Source: VAXT01 sp964591295 (GTDB taxonomy: Bacteria > Actinomycetota > Thermoleophilia > Gaiellales > Gaiellaceae). Taken from it: a stretch of DNA of 64,000 bases. Shown piece after piece: positions 43,013-50,990 of the stretch (the stretch's first letter is position 1; each line of letters starts with the position of its first letter). The stretch spans positions 27,809 to 91,808 of the forward strand of contig CAZQAG010000002.1 in the NCBI GenBank assembly GCA_964591295.1. The letters run 5' to 3'. Below the pieces are notes generated by a model, which was given only the letters and a program-made list of their open reading frames with translations, was not told the DNA's origin and did no database searches. The position numbers were made by a program, and so were the translations under genes.

Positions 43013-43609
43013 GTGTCCAGGCGGCTTTCGATCCTGCTCGTCCTCGTGTTCGTCGCCGCAGGCTGCCTCGGTGGCGATGGCGACGGCGGGAGCTCGGTCT
43101 CGGCTTCGAAGGGCGAGTCGCTCGTCCTCTCACAGTCCGACGTCGGAGACGAGTACAACCAGTTCGACCGAGGCAGCCAGGTCCGTGCCGACCTCAGCCC
43201 GCCGCGCGACGACGCCAACCGCTTCAATCGCAAGGGGGGCTGGAAGGCGCGCTTCAGCCGGCCGGGAACGCCGACGACGGACGGGCCGCTCGTGATCTCC
43301 TCGCTCGCCGACCTGTTCGGCTCGGAGGAGGACGCGCGCAAGGACTTTCGTCTCTACGAGCAGCAGCTCGCCGATTTCGAGGCCAACGGCGGCGAGAAGG
43401 TTTCCGTCGACGACCCTGGCTTCGGCGACGAGACCGCCGCCGTCACGTACAGCCAGGGCCTGGCCCCAAACGCCGTCCGCCACTACGTGATCGCGTGGCG
43501 AACGGGACCCGTCACGGCCTCGCTGAACGTGAACGGCTTCAAATTGACCCGGGAGCAGGCTCTCGCGCTCGCGGACAAGCAGGACCGCCGAATTCGCGCT
43601 GCTCAGTAG
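43013..43609 (+). CDS. Lipoprotein of unknown function
   Basis: 198 residues from a GTG. The lipobox is VAAGCLGG after LSILLVLVFV, with lipidation Cys18. A Gly/Asp/Ser-rich linker follows, then a mixed domain (LSQSDVGDEYNQFDRG, FGSEEDARKDFRLYEQQLAD, GLAPNAVRHYVIAWRTGPVT). TAGGCT (43000-43005) ends 7 nt before the start, so it may have its own leaderless promoter even though it follows the anti-sigma gene by only 10 nt. It is a candidate member of the ECF regulon. Confidence 0.7.
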   Translation: MSRRLSILLVLVFVAAGCLGGDGDGGSSVSASKGESLVLSQSDVGDEYNQFDRGSQVRADLSPPRDDANRFNRKGGWKARFSRPGTPTTDGPLVISSLADLFGSEEDARKDFRLYEQQLADFEANGGEKVSVDDPGFGDETAAVTYSQGLAPNAVRHYVIAWRTGPVTASLNVNGFKLTREQALALADKQDRRIRAAQ

Positions 43610-43709
43610 CCGCGTAAAGACTTTGTGAATTCTGGATATCACCCCCTATAGGGACATCCGCTTTCGTCGTCTGACCGAACAATGAGATCAATCGGCGAGA
43701 AAGGACAGC

Positions 43710-43913
43710 GTGGCGGCGACTGACATCTACCTGGTCGATCAGACAGAGATCGAGCGCATCGAGCGGTGGCGAGCGGACGAGCTCGAGCGCGCAGGGTACG
43801 AGCCGCGCACGGCCGGTCGACTTGCGGTGCGGCACGACGTTGATCTCCACACTGCGATCGATCTCATCGAGTGCGGCTGTCCTCACGATCTGGCTCTGAA
43901 GATCCTCTTGTAG
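43710..43913 (+). CDS. Small hypothetical protein
   Basis: 67 residues from a GTG preceded by AAAGGACAG (weak Shine-Dalgarno). The sequence is highly charged (TEIERIERWRADELERAGYE) and then carries HDVDLHTAIDLIECGCPHDL with a Cys-Gly-Cys pair, ending KILL. The length, start and codon use look genuine. It resembles a small helical DNA- or protein-binding protein, but I do not recognise the family. Upstream gap 43610-43709 contains no gene. Confidence 0.55.
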   Translation: MAATDIYLVDQTEIERIERWRADELERAGYEPRTAGRLAVRHDVDLHTAIDLIECGCPHDLALKILL

Positions 43914-43943
43914 GCAGGGTCGAGCGCGGGCGGGCAGAATCCA

Positions 43944-44828
43944 GTGCCCGTGATCGCCTCGATCCCCTCACCGAGCAACGGCACCATCGACCTGGGGCCG
44001 TTCGTCGTGCACATGTACGGGCTGATGCTGCTGCTCTCGATCGCGGCGGCCGTCGCACTGACGGGGATTCGGTACGTGCGTCGAGGCGGCGACTGGGATC
44101 TCGTGCTGAGGGTGGCCGTGTGGGGCGTCGCAGCCGGAATCGTCGGCGCGCGCCTCTACCACGACGTCACGAGCTGGAGCGAGGTGCCCGACCCGAAGTG
44201 GAGGGGCATCTTCGAGGTCTGGAAGGGCGGTCTCGGCGTCTGGGGCGGGATTCTGTTCGGCGCGATCGCCGGCGCGATCGTCGTCAGGCGCTCGGGCCGC
44301 AGCGTGCGCGAGTTTGCGGATGTGGTCGCGCCCGGGATCCTGCTCGCGCAGGGGATCGGACGGATCGGGAACTGGTTCAACCAGGAGCTGTACGGCAAGC
44401 CGACCGACCGGCCCTGGGGGCTCGAGATCGACCCCCTGCACCGCGTGTCGGGCTACGAGGGTGAAACCACCTTCCACCCGATCTTCCTCTACGAGCTGAT
44501 CTACAACGTCTCGATGGTCGGCCTGCTTCTGCTGATCGACTGGCGCTTCCGCATCCGTGCGCCGGCGCTTTTCGCCCTCTACGTCTCGCTCTACACGTTT
44601 GGCCGCTTCTTCGAGGAGTTGCTTCGCATCGACCCGGCACACGAGTTCGGCGGTTTGCGGCTGAACGCGTGGGTCTCGCTCGTCATCTTTGCGTGCTCCA
44701 CCGCCTTCTTCATCTGGTGGCAGTTCTTCGATGGAAGGTGGCCGCGTAGGCGGGGAGGCGACGAGGGTGAGTCGCGCAAGCGACCCCGGATGTCGATTCC
44801 GAAGGGCCGCGTCCGGCCCCCTCGTTAG
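43944..44828 (+). CDS. lgt: Prolipoprotein diacylglyceryl transferase
   Basis: 294 residues. Transfers diacylglycerol from phosphatidylglycerol to the lipobox Cys of prolipoproteins. Seven membrane segments are expected. The family signature is GIGRIGNWFNQELYGKPTD, with HPIFLYELIYN and the VHMYGLMLLLSI first helix also typical. A basic tail (RRRGGDEGESRKRPRMSIPK) is longer than usual. CAGAAT at 43935-43940 lies 9 nt before an in-frame GTG at 43950, which could be the true start. Clients in this window include the proteins at 43013 and 62463. Confidence 0.93.
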   Translation: MPVIASIPSPSNGTIDLGPFVVHMYGLMLLLSIAAAVALTGIRYVRRGGDWDLVLRVAVWGVAAGIVGARLYHDVTSWSEVPDPKWRGIFEVWKGGLGVWGGILFGAIAGAIVVRRSGRSVREFADVVAPGILLAQGIGRIGNWFNQELYGKPTDRPWGLEIDPLHRVSGYEGETTFHPIFLYELIYNVSMVGLLLLIDWRFRIRAPALFALYVSLYTFGRFFEELLRIDPAHEFGGLRLNAWVSLVIFACSTAFFIWWQFFDGRWPRRRGGDEGESRKRPRMSIPKGRVRPPR

Positions 44829-44839
44829 GTTCTGAGCGC

Positions 44840-45598
44840 ATGAGTGTCCGCGAGCTAGAGCTCGACCTCGACGCGTTCGAAGGGCCATTCGATCTGCTGC
44901 TCACCCTCGTCCTGAAGGAGGAGCTGCCGCTCCATGAGGTCGACGTCGCGGGGATCGTGCTCGCCTTTGTCGAGGGGCTCGCCGAGCGGGAGGAGCTCGA
45001 CCTCGATGCGTGCGGGGAGTTCCTCGTGCTCGTCGCGGCGCTGCTCGAGCTGAAGGCCCGTGGTCTCTTTGCCGGCGAGGTGGAGCTCGAGGATCTCGAG
45101 TCCTCCGAGGCCGCCGAAGAGCTAGCGCGCCGGCTCGAGGAGTACCGGCGGATCAAGGGTGCGGCCGAGTGGCTTGCGGAGCGGTTGGCCGGCGAGCGCG
45201 ACCGATTCTTCCGGCTCGGGCCGGCTCCACTGGCGCCTCGCGGCGAACGGCGGATCGGGCAGCAGGATCCCGCTGTGTTGGCGGCGGCTTTGCTCGTGCT
45301 CGCGGCCGAGCCCCCGGAGGTCTCGTTGGCGCATCTCGAGCTTCGCTTCCCGCCGGTATCGCAGTTTCTGGATCGGTTCCGCGCCGTGCTCGGACGGCGC
45401 CAACGGTTCGACTTCGATCATGAGGTCGCCGGGCTCTCGCGGATCGAGCAGGCGGTCGCTTTTCTCGCGCTGCTCGAGCTGCGGCGTGTCGGCGAGGTAT
45501 CGCTCGAGCAGGCGGCGCCGTTCGCACCGATCAGGGTCGCTCGCGCGGCCGGAGAGCAGGTCGAGGAGGTGGAAGCATGGAGCGCCCGCTCCGCCTGA
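44840..45598 (+). CDS. scpA: Segregation and condensation protein A
   Basis: 252 residues. Kleisin subunit that bridges SMC heads with ScpB. The N-terminus LDAFEGPFDLLLTLVLKEEL is the ScpA signature; ELKARGLFAGEVELEDLESS follows, and the winged-helix C-terminus starts near VAFLALLELRRVGEVSLEQA. TAGGTT (44826-44831) ends 8 nt before the ATG. Overlaps scpB by 22 nt. Confidence 0.93.
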   Translation: MSVRELELDLDAFEGPFDLLLTLVLKEELPLHEVDVAGIVLAFVEGLAEREELDLDACGEFLVLVAALLELKARGLFAGEVELEDLESSEAAEELARRLEEYRRIKGAAEWLAERLAGERDRFFRLGPAPLAPRGERRIGQQDPAVLAAALLVLAAEPPEVSLAHLELRFPPVSQFLDRFRAVLGRRQRFDFDHEVAGLSRIEQAVAFLALLELRRVGEVSLEQAAPFAPIRVARAAGEQVEEVEAWSARSA

Positions 45599-46173
45599 TC
45601 GCGGCCAACCCGGTCGATTCGCTCGCCCGGACGATCGAGGCGCTGCTCGTGGTCGCGTCGCAGCCGCTTACCGTGGCCGAGCTGGCCGATGCCGCAGGCG
45701 ACGACGCCGAGCGGATCGAGACGGCGCTCGGCCTGCTGGGCGAGCGCTTCCGCGAGGGGCGAAGCGGAATCGTGCTGGAGCAGGTGGCCGGCGGTTGGGC
45801 TTTCCGGGCCTCGCGTGAGGCGGCGGAGGCGTGCGGCCGGCTGTTCGAGCGTCCGGTGGAGCGGAACCTCTCGCAGGCCTCACTCGAAACGCTTGCGGTC
45901 GTTGCCTACATGGGCCCGTGCTCGCGGCCTGAGATCGCTCGCTGGCGCGGGGTGGCCGTGGACTCCGTCGTCGCGGGGCTCGTCGAGCGGGGGCTGATCG
46001 CCGAGGCGGGCCGTGAGTCGCTGGGTGCCGTGCGCTACCGGGTGACGCCTTTGTTCGAGCGAGTCTTCGGCCTCGAGAGCCTGGCGGCACTGCCGAGGCT
46101 CGAGGATCTCGGCGGCGACGAGGAAGAGCTGCGCGGTCGCCTCGAGGCGCTGGCCGAGCGCCGCCCAGCCTGA
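45577..46173 (+). CDS. scpB: Segregation and condensation protein B
   Basis: 198 residues. Binds ScpA in the SMC condensin complex. Two winged-helix domains: TIEALLVVASQPLTVAELAD at the start and ASLETLAVVAYMGPCSRPEI, RGVAVDSVVAGLVERGLIAE in the second. Translationally coupled to scpA by overlap. Confidence 0.93.
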   Translation: MERPLRLIAANPVDSLARTIEALLVVASQPLTVAELADAAGDDAERIETALGLLGERFREGRSGIVLEQVAGGWAFRASREAAEACGRLFERPVERNLSQASLETLAVVAYMGPCSRPEIARWRGVAVDSVVAGLVERGLIAEAGRESLGAVRYRVTPLFERVFGLESLAALPRLEDLGGDEEELRGRLEALAERRPA

Positions 46174-46177
46174 AGGT

Positions 46178-46978
46178 TTACTCCCGACGCTCCTCGCGGT
46201 GCGGTTTCACATGATCCGGAACACGTTCCGGCGTGCAGGGCAGTAGCTCGACCTCGAAGGATCCCCGGTAGCCGAAGAGACGGCCCCAACGTGGATTCGA
46301 GACCCGCACGTCGATCTGAAAGCGCCCCTCGTCCTCGTCGAACCATTCGACAACATCGGCGTAGCCGGAGAACACCATTGGAAAGCGAAAGCCGACCCTG
46401 CGCTCATAGAAGCGTTGCTCCCCGGACCGGAGACGCAAGCCGCCCGTGTGCTCGTCGACAGAGACGTGGATGTCGACGGCAAGATGCTGATGGGTACCGA
46501 GGTAGTCGACGATGCAGTCGCGTTCCTCGCTCCAGATCATGTAGGCGTCGAATCGGCGGGCTCTGCGAGGGAACTGGAAGGTGCGGATCCAGGTGACGGT
46601 CTCGCGGCCCTCGGAATCGATATATGCGTAGTTCTCGACGGTGAACGGAATGTCGAGGCCCCGCGAGGGGAACATGATGCGTCGCCACGTACCGATCACG
46701 AGGAAGGGGAGTGTGTAAGGGCGGCCGCGCCAGACTTTCTGCATGACCCCGCGCCCGATGTGAGCGCAGTGGCCTTCGCTCGATAGCGCGAAGCGCTCCT
46801 GGACTCGGGGGTGCAGGCGCTCGAACTCGGCGCCGAGCGCACGACGGTAGATCGAGCTCAGCGCGGCCTCCGAAGACAGTGGCGGGCACGGGGGAGCAGT
46901 CGTCGGCGTGCCGCTTCCGGCTCGATCCCCTGTTCCAGCCAGAGCCGCAGCCGATCGAAGCTCCACGCGGTCGCCCAA
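46178..46978 (-). CDS. DUF4166-like protein
   Basis: About 266 residues; start uncertain (TTG at 46978 or GTG at 46969). Conserved sequence begins at ALSSIYRRALGAEFERLHPR, followed by GRGVMQKVWRGRPYTLPFLV, NYAYIDSEGRETVTWIRTFQ and the late block RFYERRVGFRFPMVFSG. The N-terminal ~40 residues overlap, in another frame, the 3' end of the SRPBCC gene (121 nt at most), so a start downstream of 46969 would be more natural but no ATG/GTG/TTG is available before the conserved part. Confidence 0.7.
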   Translation of the reverse strand: MGDRVELRSAAALAGTGDRAGSGTPTTAPPCPPLSSEAALSSIYRRALGAEFERLHPRVQERFALSSEGHCAHIGRGVMQKVWRGRPYTLPFLVIGTWRRIMFPSRGLDIPFTVENYAYIDSEGRETVTWIRTFQFPRRARRFDAYMIWSEERDCIVDYLGTHQHLAVDIHVSVDEHTGGLRLRSGEQRFYERRVGFRFPMVFSGYADVVEWFDEDEGRFQIDVRVSNPRWGRLFGYRGSFEVELLPCTPERVPDHVKPHREERRE

Positions 46979-47409
46979 CCGATGAGCGGCCGGAAGACGA
47001 ATCGATCGAAGACGCGGCCCGGGAGACCGAAACGGGTTCGATAGTCGTAACCCGTGATGAAGCGCACCCCGTCCTTGCCGTCGATGTACTTCCAGTATCC
47101 CGAGCCTTCGAGGATGAGCGAGCGACTGTCATCTGACCGGAACCGGAGGGCTGATGTTCGCGATCCGTCAGGGGAGTCTGACTCGCCCACGGTTTCGCCC
47201 TCACCGCTGATGACGAGCCCGAACCCGATCCGCGTCGAATAGAGGAAACGCTGCGGCTCGTTCTCGCTTTGCGGTGGCAGGTACTCGATGCTCGAGAATC
47301 GGAGATCCCAGCGCTGGTGCTGATCGGGCTCCTGCGTCTTTGCCCAGACCTCGTCGATCGGTGCTCGAATCAGAAGCTCGACGTAAATCGGACGGCCCAA
47401 GGTACCCAT
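46858..47409 (-). CDS. SRPBCC-fold protein
   Basis: 183 residues. GRPIYVELLIRAPIDEVWAK is the first strand and helix of the START/Bet v1-like fold; RWDLRFSSIEYLPPQ and TRFGLPGRVFDRFVFRPLIG follow. GAGGAGGT before the ATG is a clear Shine-Dalgarno sequence. Pairs with the DUF4166-like gene downstream; the two interrupt scpB and rluB, which are usually adjacent. Confidence 0.8.
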   Translation of the reverse strand: MGTLGRPIYVELLIRAPIDEVWAKTQEPDQHQRWDLRFSSIEYLPPQSENEPQRFLYSTRIGFGLVISGEGETVGESDSPDGSRTSALRFRSDDSRSLILEGSGYWKYIDGKDGVRFITGYDYRTRFGLPGRVFDRFVFRPLIGWATAWSFDRLRLWLEQGIEPEAARRRLLPRARHCLRRPR

Positions 47410-47489
47410 GACCTCCTCCCCGATGCGATCGTACTGAGGAAATCCGCACGCGTGGGTGTCGGAACTGTGACAAAAGAGAAAATCCGGGA

Positions 47490-48185
47490 ATGCGGCTGAA
47501 CGCCTATCTGGCTCGTACCGGTGTCGCCTCGCGGCGTGGGGCAGACGAGCTGATCAAGACCGGGCGCGTGCGGGTGAACGGCGTGCGCGGCGAGCTGAAC
47601 ACGTTCGTGGAGAAGGGCGACGTCGTCGATCTCGACGGGCGGCTGCTCGAGCCTCAGCAGCTCGGGTACGTGCTGCTGCACAAACCGCAGGGCGTCGTTA
47701 CGACCGCGCGTGACCCACAGGGTCGCCCCACCGTCGTCGACCTCGTCGAGCACGCGGCGCGCGTCCTCCCGGTGGGGCGCCTAGACGTGAACACGACGGG
47801 TGTGCTCGTGCTCACGAACGACGGGGACCTTGCGCATCGCCTCGCACATCCTCGCTACGAGGTGGACAAGGTCTACGAGGCCGAGGTGGAGGGCGTGCCG
47901 TCCGACGAGGCGCTCGCCGCACTCGCGGCCGGGGTCGAGCTCGACGACGGCCCAACCACGCCCGCCCATGTCCGGCGCCTCGCACCTTCGCTCGTCGAGC
48001 TCGTGATCCACGAAGGGCGCAAGCACCAGGTGAAGCGGATGCTGGAGTCGGTCGGCCATCCGGTAAGCCGGCTGCACCGAAGCCGCTACGCCGGGCTCAC
48101 CGTCGACGGCCTGGAGCCGGGACAGTGGCGCGAGCTCGCCGAGAGCGAAGTCGCCGCGCTTCGCGACCTGACTCGCCGCCGCTAG
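47490..48185 (+). CDS. rluB: RsuA/RluB-type rRNA pseudouridine synthase
   Basis: 231 residues. The N-terminal S4 RNA-binding domain is RLNAYLARTGVASRRGADEL to GRVRVNGV. Catalytic motif RVLPVGRLDVNTTGVLVLTN has the active Asp in GRLD. IHEGRKHQVKRMLESVGHPV is the late family motif. It modifies 23S (RluB) or 16S (RsuA) rRNA; placement beside scpAB supports the RluB assignment. Its 3' end overlaps trpS on the opposite strand by 4 nt. Confidence 0.9.
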   Translation: MRLNAYLARTGVASRRGADELIKTGRVRVNGVRGELNTFVEKGDVVDLDGRLLEPQQLGYVLLHKPQGVVTTARDPQGRPTVVDLVEHAARVLPVGRLDVNTTGVLVLTNDGDLAHRLAHPRYEVDKVYEAEVEGVPSDEALAALAAGVELDDGPTTPAHVRRLAPSLVELVIHEGRKHQVKRMLESVGHPVSRLHRSRYAGLTVDGLEPGQWRELAESEVAALRDLTRRR

Positions 48186-49165
48186 GGCCGGACGAAGCCC
48201 ATGCGCTCGTACATCGCCTCGAGCGTGGGCGCACTTGCTTCGCGCGCCTTCTCTGCGCCGACGCTCAGCAACCGCCGCAGCTCGCCCTCGTCGGCCCGCA
48301 GATCTTCGTACCGCTGCTGAACCGGACCAAGCAGTTCGACGACCGCCTCGGCGACCCCCTCCTTGAACGTCCCGTAGCCCTGTCCGTCGAACTGCTGCTC
48401 GACGTCGGAGATCGACCGGCCGGTCGCGACGGCCATGATCTCGATCAGGTTCGAGACACCAGGCTTCTCCTCGGGCTGGTGGCGCACTTCCGTCCCGGAG
48501 TCCGTGACTGCCGTCTTGAACTTCTTCCGCACGACGTCCGGCGAGTCGATCATGCGGACGACACCAGCGGGGGCGCCTGCACTCGTCGACATCAGGCGCT
48601 CGGGCTCCTGGAGATTCTTGATGCGCGCACCTTCCTCAGGAAAGACCGCTTCTGGCACCTTGAACGTCTCGCCGAAGCGGCGGTTGAAGCGCTCAGCGAT
48701 GTCGCGCGCCAGCTCGACGTGCTGACGCTGGTCGTCGCCGACTGGAACTGCATCGGTTTGATAGAGCAGGATGTCCCCGGCCATCAGCACCGGGTACGTA
48801 AAGAGCCCGGCCGAGACGAACTCCTGATCCTCGGACTTCTCCTTGAACTGCGTCATCCGGCGCAACTCGCCGAAGCTCGTCACCGAGCTGAGCAGCCAGG
48901 CCGCTTCGGCATGCGCCTGGACGTGGCTCTGGACGAAGACCGTGGAGCGCTCAGGGTCGAGCCCGGTTGCGAAGAGCATCGCAGCGCCCGCGAGCGTGGC
49001 TTCATGAAGCTCCGGGGGATCGAACTCGGTCGTGATCGAGTGCAGGTCGACGACGCAGAACATGGCGTCGCCGTGCTCCTGCGTGGCTACGTATTGGCGG
49101 TAGCCGCCGCTGTAGTTGCCCAGCGTCTTGTCGCCGGAGGCCCGAATGCCCGAGAAGATGCGCAT
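48182..49165 (-). CDS. trpS: Tryptophanyl-tRNA synthetase
   Basis: 327 residues. Class I synthetase. HIGH-like region RIFSGIRASGDKTLGNYSGG (SGDKTLGNY in place of a classical HIGH). QYVATQEHGDAMFCVVDLHS follows, and the KMSKS loop is replaced by the RLMSTSAGAP region (MSTSAG). The ATG overlaps the trpA stop by one base, so the synthetase is the last gene of the trp operon. Tryptophan biosynthesis and charging are therefore co-regulated by the attenuator upstream of trpE. A longer open frame through this region up to 50323 is not coding. Confidence 0.92.
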   Translation of the reverse strand: MRIFSGIRASGDKTLGNYSGGYRQYVATQEHGDAMFCVVDLHSITTEFDPPELHEATLAGAAMLFATGLDPERSTVFVQSHVQAHAEAAWLLSSVTSFGELRRMTQFKEKSEDQEFVSAGLFTYPVLMAGDILLYQTDAVPVGDDQRQHVELARDIAERFNRRFGETFKVPEAVFPEEGARIKNLQEPERLMSTSAGAPAGVVRMIDSPDVVRKKFKTAVTDSGTEVRHQPEEKPGVSNLIEIMAVATGRSISDVEQQFDGQGYGTFKEGVAEAVVELLGPVQQRYEDLRADEGELRRLLSVGAEKAREASAPTLEAMYERMGFVRP

Positions 49166-49881
49166 CAGTCGATTATCGCGGGGACGGCGGCGTCGATTGC
49201 GGTCCTCAGGGTGGCGACATAGTCGCGGAGCGCTTGAGGGCCTTCCTCGGCAACCTCGACGGCGCGGGAGCCGACGACGATCCCGTCGGCCAGCTCCGAG
49301 GCTGCCCGTGCATGTTCCGGCGTGGCGATCCCGAAGCCGGCGTAGAGCGGTAGGTCGGTGACGGCTCTGGCCCGGGAGGCGAGGCCCGCGAGATCGGGGG
49401 AGAGGCGATCGCGGGCCCCGGTTGTCCCGGTAAGCGTGACGAGATAGAGCCAGCCGTCGGTCTGCTCGGCGGCTAGGCGTAGCCGCTCGTCGGTGGAAGT
49501 CGGCGCTACGAGCTGGATTCGGCGGAGCTCGGGCCGGTCGCCGGTTGGGAGGTCGGCGACGATCATGCTCGCCGCGCCCGCGGCCTCCGCATCGGCCGCG
49601 AAGCGCTCGTGGCCGTAGGCCTCGAGAAGCGAGGCGTAGGTCATCGGCACGAGCGGCACGTCCACGCGCTCGTGCACGGCCGCGAGGCACTCGAGGCAGG
49701 CAGCCGTTCGCATGCCTGCGGCGAGCGCCCGCTCCGCGGCCCGCCGGATGACCGGACCGTCGGCGAGGGGATCGGAAAAGGGAAAGCCGAGCTCGATCAA
49801 ATCGGCGCCCCCTTCGACCGCGGCCTCGGCGAGCTCCGGGGTCTCGGCGCCGGACATGAGGTAGACGACGAGGCGCTTCAC
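49165..49881 (-). CDS. trpA: Tryptophan synthase alpha chain
   Basis: 238 residues from GTG at 49881. Cleaves indole-3-glycerol phosphate to indole. ELGFPFSDPLADGPVIRRAA holds catalytic Glu and the FSDPLADG signature, TDGWLYLVTLTGTTGARD the phosphate-binding loop, and ADGIVVGSRAV the final strand. Start overlaps the trpB stop (GTGA). Confidence 0.93.
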   Translation of the reverse strand: MKRLVVYLMSGAETPELAEAAVEGGADLIELGFPFSDPLADGPVIRRAAERALAAGMRTAACLECLAAVHERVDVPLVPMTYASLLEAYGHERFAADAEAAGAASMIVADLPTGDRPELRRIQLVAPTSTDERLRLAAEQTDGWLYLVTLTGTTGARDRLSPDLAGLASRARAVTDLPLYAGFGIATPEHARAASELADGIVVGSRAVEVAEEGPQALRDYVATLRTAIDAAVPAIID

Positions 49882-50990
49882 AGCCCCACGACCTCGGCGA
49901 GATCCTTGTCGCCGCGCCCGGAGAGGCAAAGGAGGACGACTTCGGCATCGAGCTTTGCCACGTGCGCGAGCGCATGCGCGGGCTCGAGCGCCGGGATGAT
50001 CCCTTCGGTGCTCGCGAGCCGGCGGAATGCCTCGAGCGCTTCGGCGTCCGTGACCGAGACGTACTCGGCACGACCGCTGTCGCGGAGGAAGGCGTGCTCC
50101 GGGCCGACGCCGGGATAGTCGAGCCCGGGTGCGGACGAATGGGCGTCGAGCACCTGCCCGTCCTCGTCGGCAAGCAGGGACGAGCGCGCACCGTGCAGCA
50201 CTCCGGGGCGTCCGTGGACGAGGCTCGCCGCACCCTCGGCTTCGACGCCGACGAGACGCACGTCGTCGTCCAGGAACCCCGAGAAGAGCCCGATCGCATT
50301 CGAGCCGCCGCCGACGCATGCAACCGCCGCGTTGGGAAGCCGTCCCTCTGCCTCGAGGATCTGCTCGCGAGCCTCCGTGCCGATCACGGACTGCAGCTCG
50401 CGCACGATCTGCGGATACGGATGAGGCCCGACGCAGGAGCCGATCAGGTAGTAGCTCGACTCCACTGTTGCGAGCCAGTCGCGGACGGCCTCGCTCGTCG
50501 CCTCCTTCAGCGTCTGCGTGCCGAACTCGACCGGCCGCACCTCCGCGCCGAGCAGGCGCATGCGCTCGACGTTCGGGCGCTGACGGCGCATGTCCTCGGC
50601 GCCCATGTGCACGACGCATTCGAGGCCGAAGCGGGCGCAGACCGTTGCGACGGCGACGCCGTGCTGGCCGGCTCCCGTCTCGGCGACGATCCGCTGCTTG
50701 CCGAGCCGGGTTGCGAGCAGCACCTGGCCAAGGGCGTTGTTGAGCTTGTGCGCGCCCGTGTGCAGGAGGTCCTCCCGCTTGAGGTAGAGGCGCTTGCCGG
50801 GGACGAAACGCTCGGCGAGCGTCAGCGGGGTCGGCCGGCCCGCATAGGTCTCGAGCAGGCCGCCGAGCTCGGCCTGGAACCCGTCGTCGTTTTGCGCCGC
50901 GACCCAGGCTGCGGCCAGGTCGTCGAGTGCGGGGACGAGCGTCTCGGGCACGTAGCGACCGCCGTAGGCGCCGTAGAGGCCGACGCTCAC
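49878..50990 (-). CDS. trpB: Tryptophan synthase beta chain
   Basis: 370 residues. Joins indole and serine, PLP-dependent. LLHTGAHKLNNALGQVLLAT holds the PLP-binding Lys (HK). AETGAGQHGVAVATVCAR and CVGGGSNAIGLFSGF (phosphate loop) are conserved. Slightly shorter than the usual ~395-400 residues at the N-terminus. Overlaps trpC(F) by 4 nt. Confidence 0.95.
   Translation of the reverse strand: MSVGLYGAYGGRYVPETLVPALDDLAAAWVAAQNDDGFQAELGGLLETYAGRPTPLTLAERFVPGKRLYLKREDLLHTGAHKLNNALGQVLLATRLGKQRIVAETGAGQHGVAVATVCARFGLECVVHMGAEDMRRQRPNVERMRLLGAEVRPVEFGTQTLKEATSEAVRDWLATVESSYYLIGSCVGPHPYPQIVRELQSVIGTEAREQILEAEGRLPNAAVACVGGGSNAIGLFSGFLDDDVRLVGVEAEGAASLVHGRPGVLHGARSSLLADEDGQVLDAHSSAPGLDYPGVGPEHAFLRDSGRAEYVSVTDAEALEAFRRLASTEGIIPALEPAHALAHVAKLDAEVVLLCLSGRGDKDLAEVVGL

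Noticed and set aside
48182..50323. Long reverse-strand open frame of over 700 codons
   Set aside because: Only the first 327 codons (trpS) are coding; the upstream part is an antiphase reading of trpA and trpB made possible by high GC.
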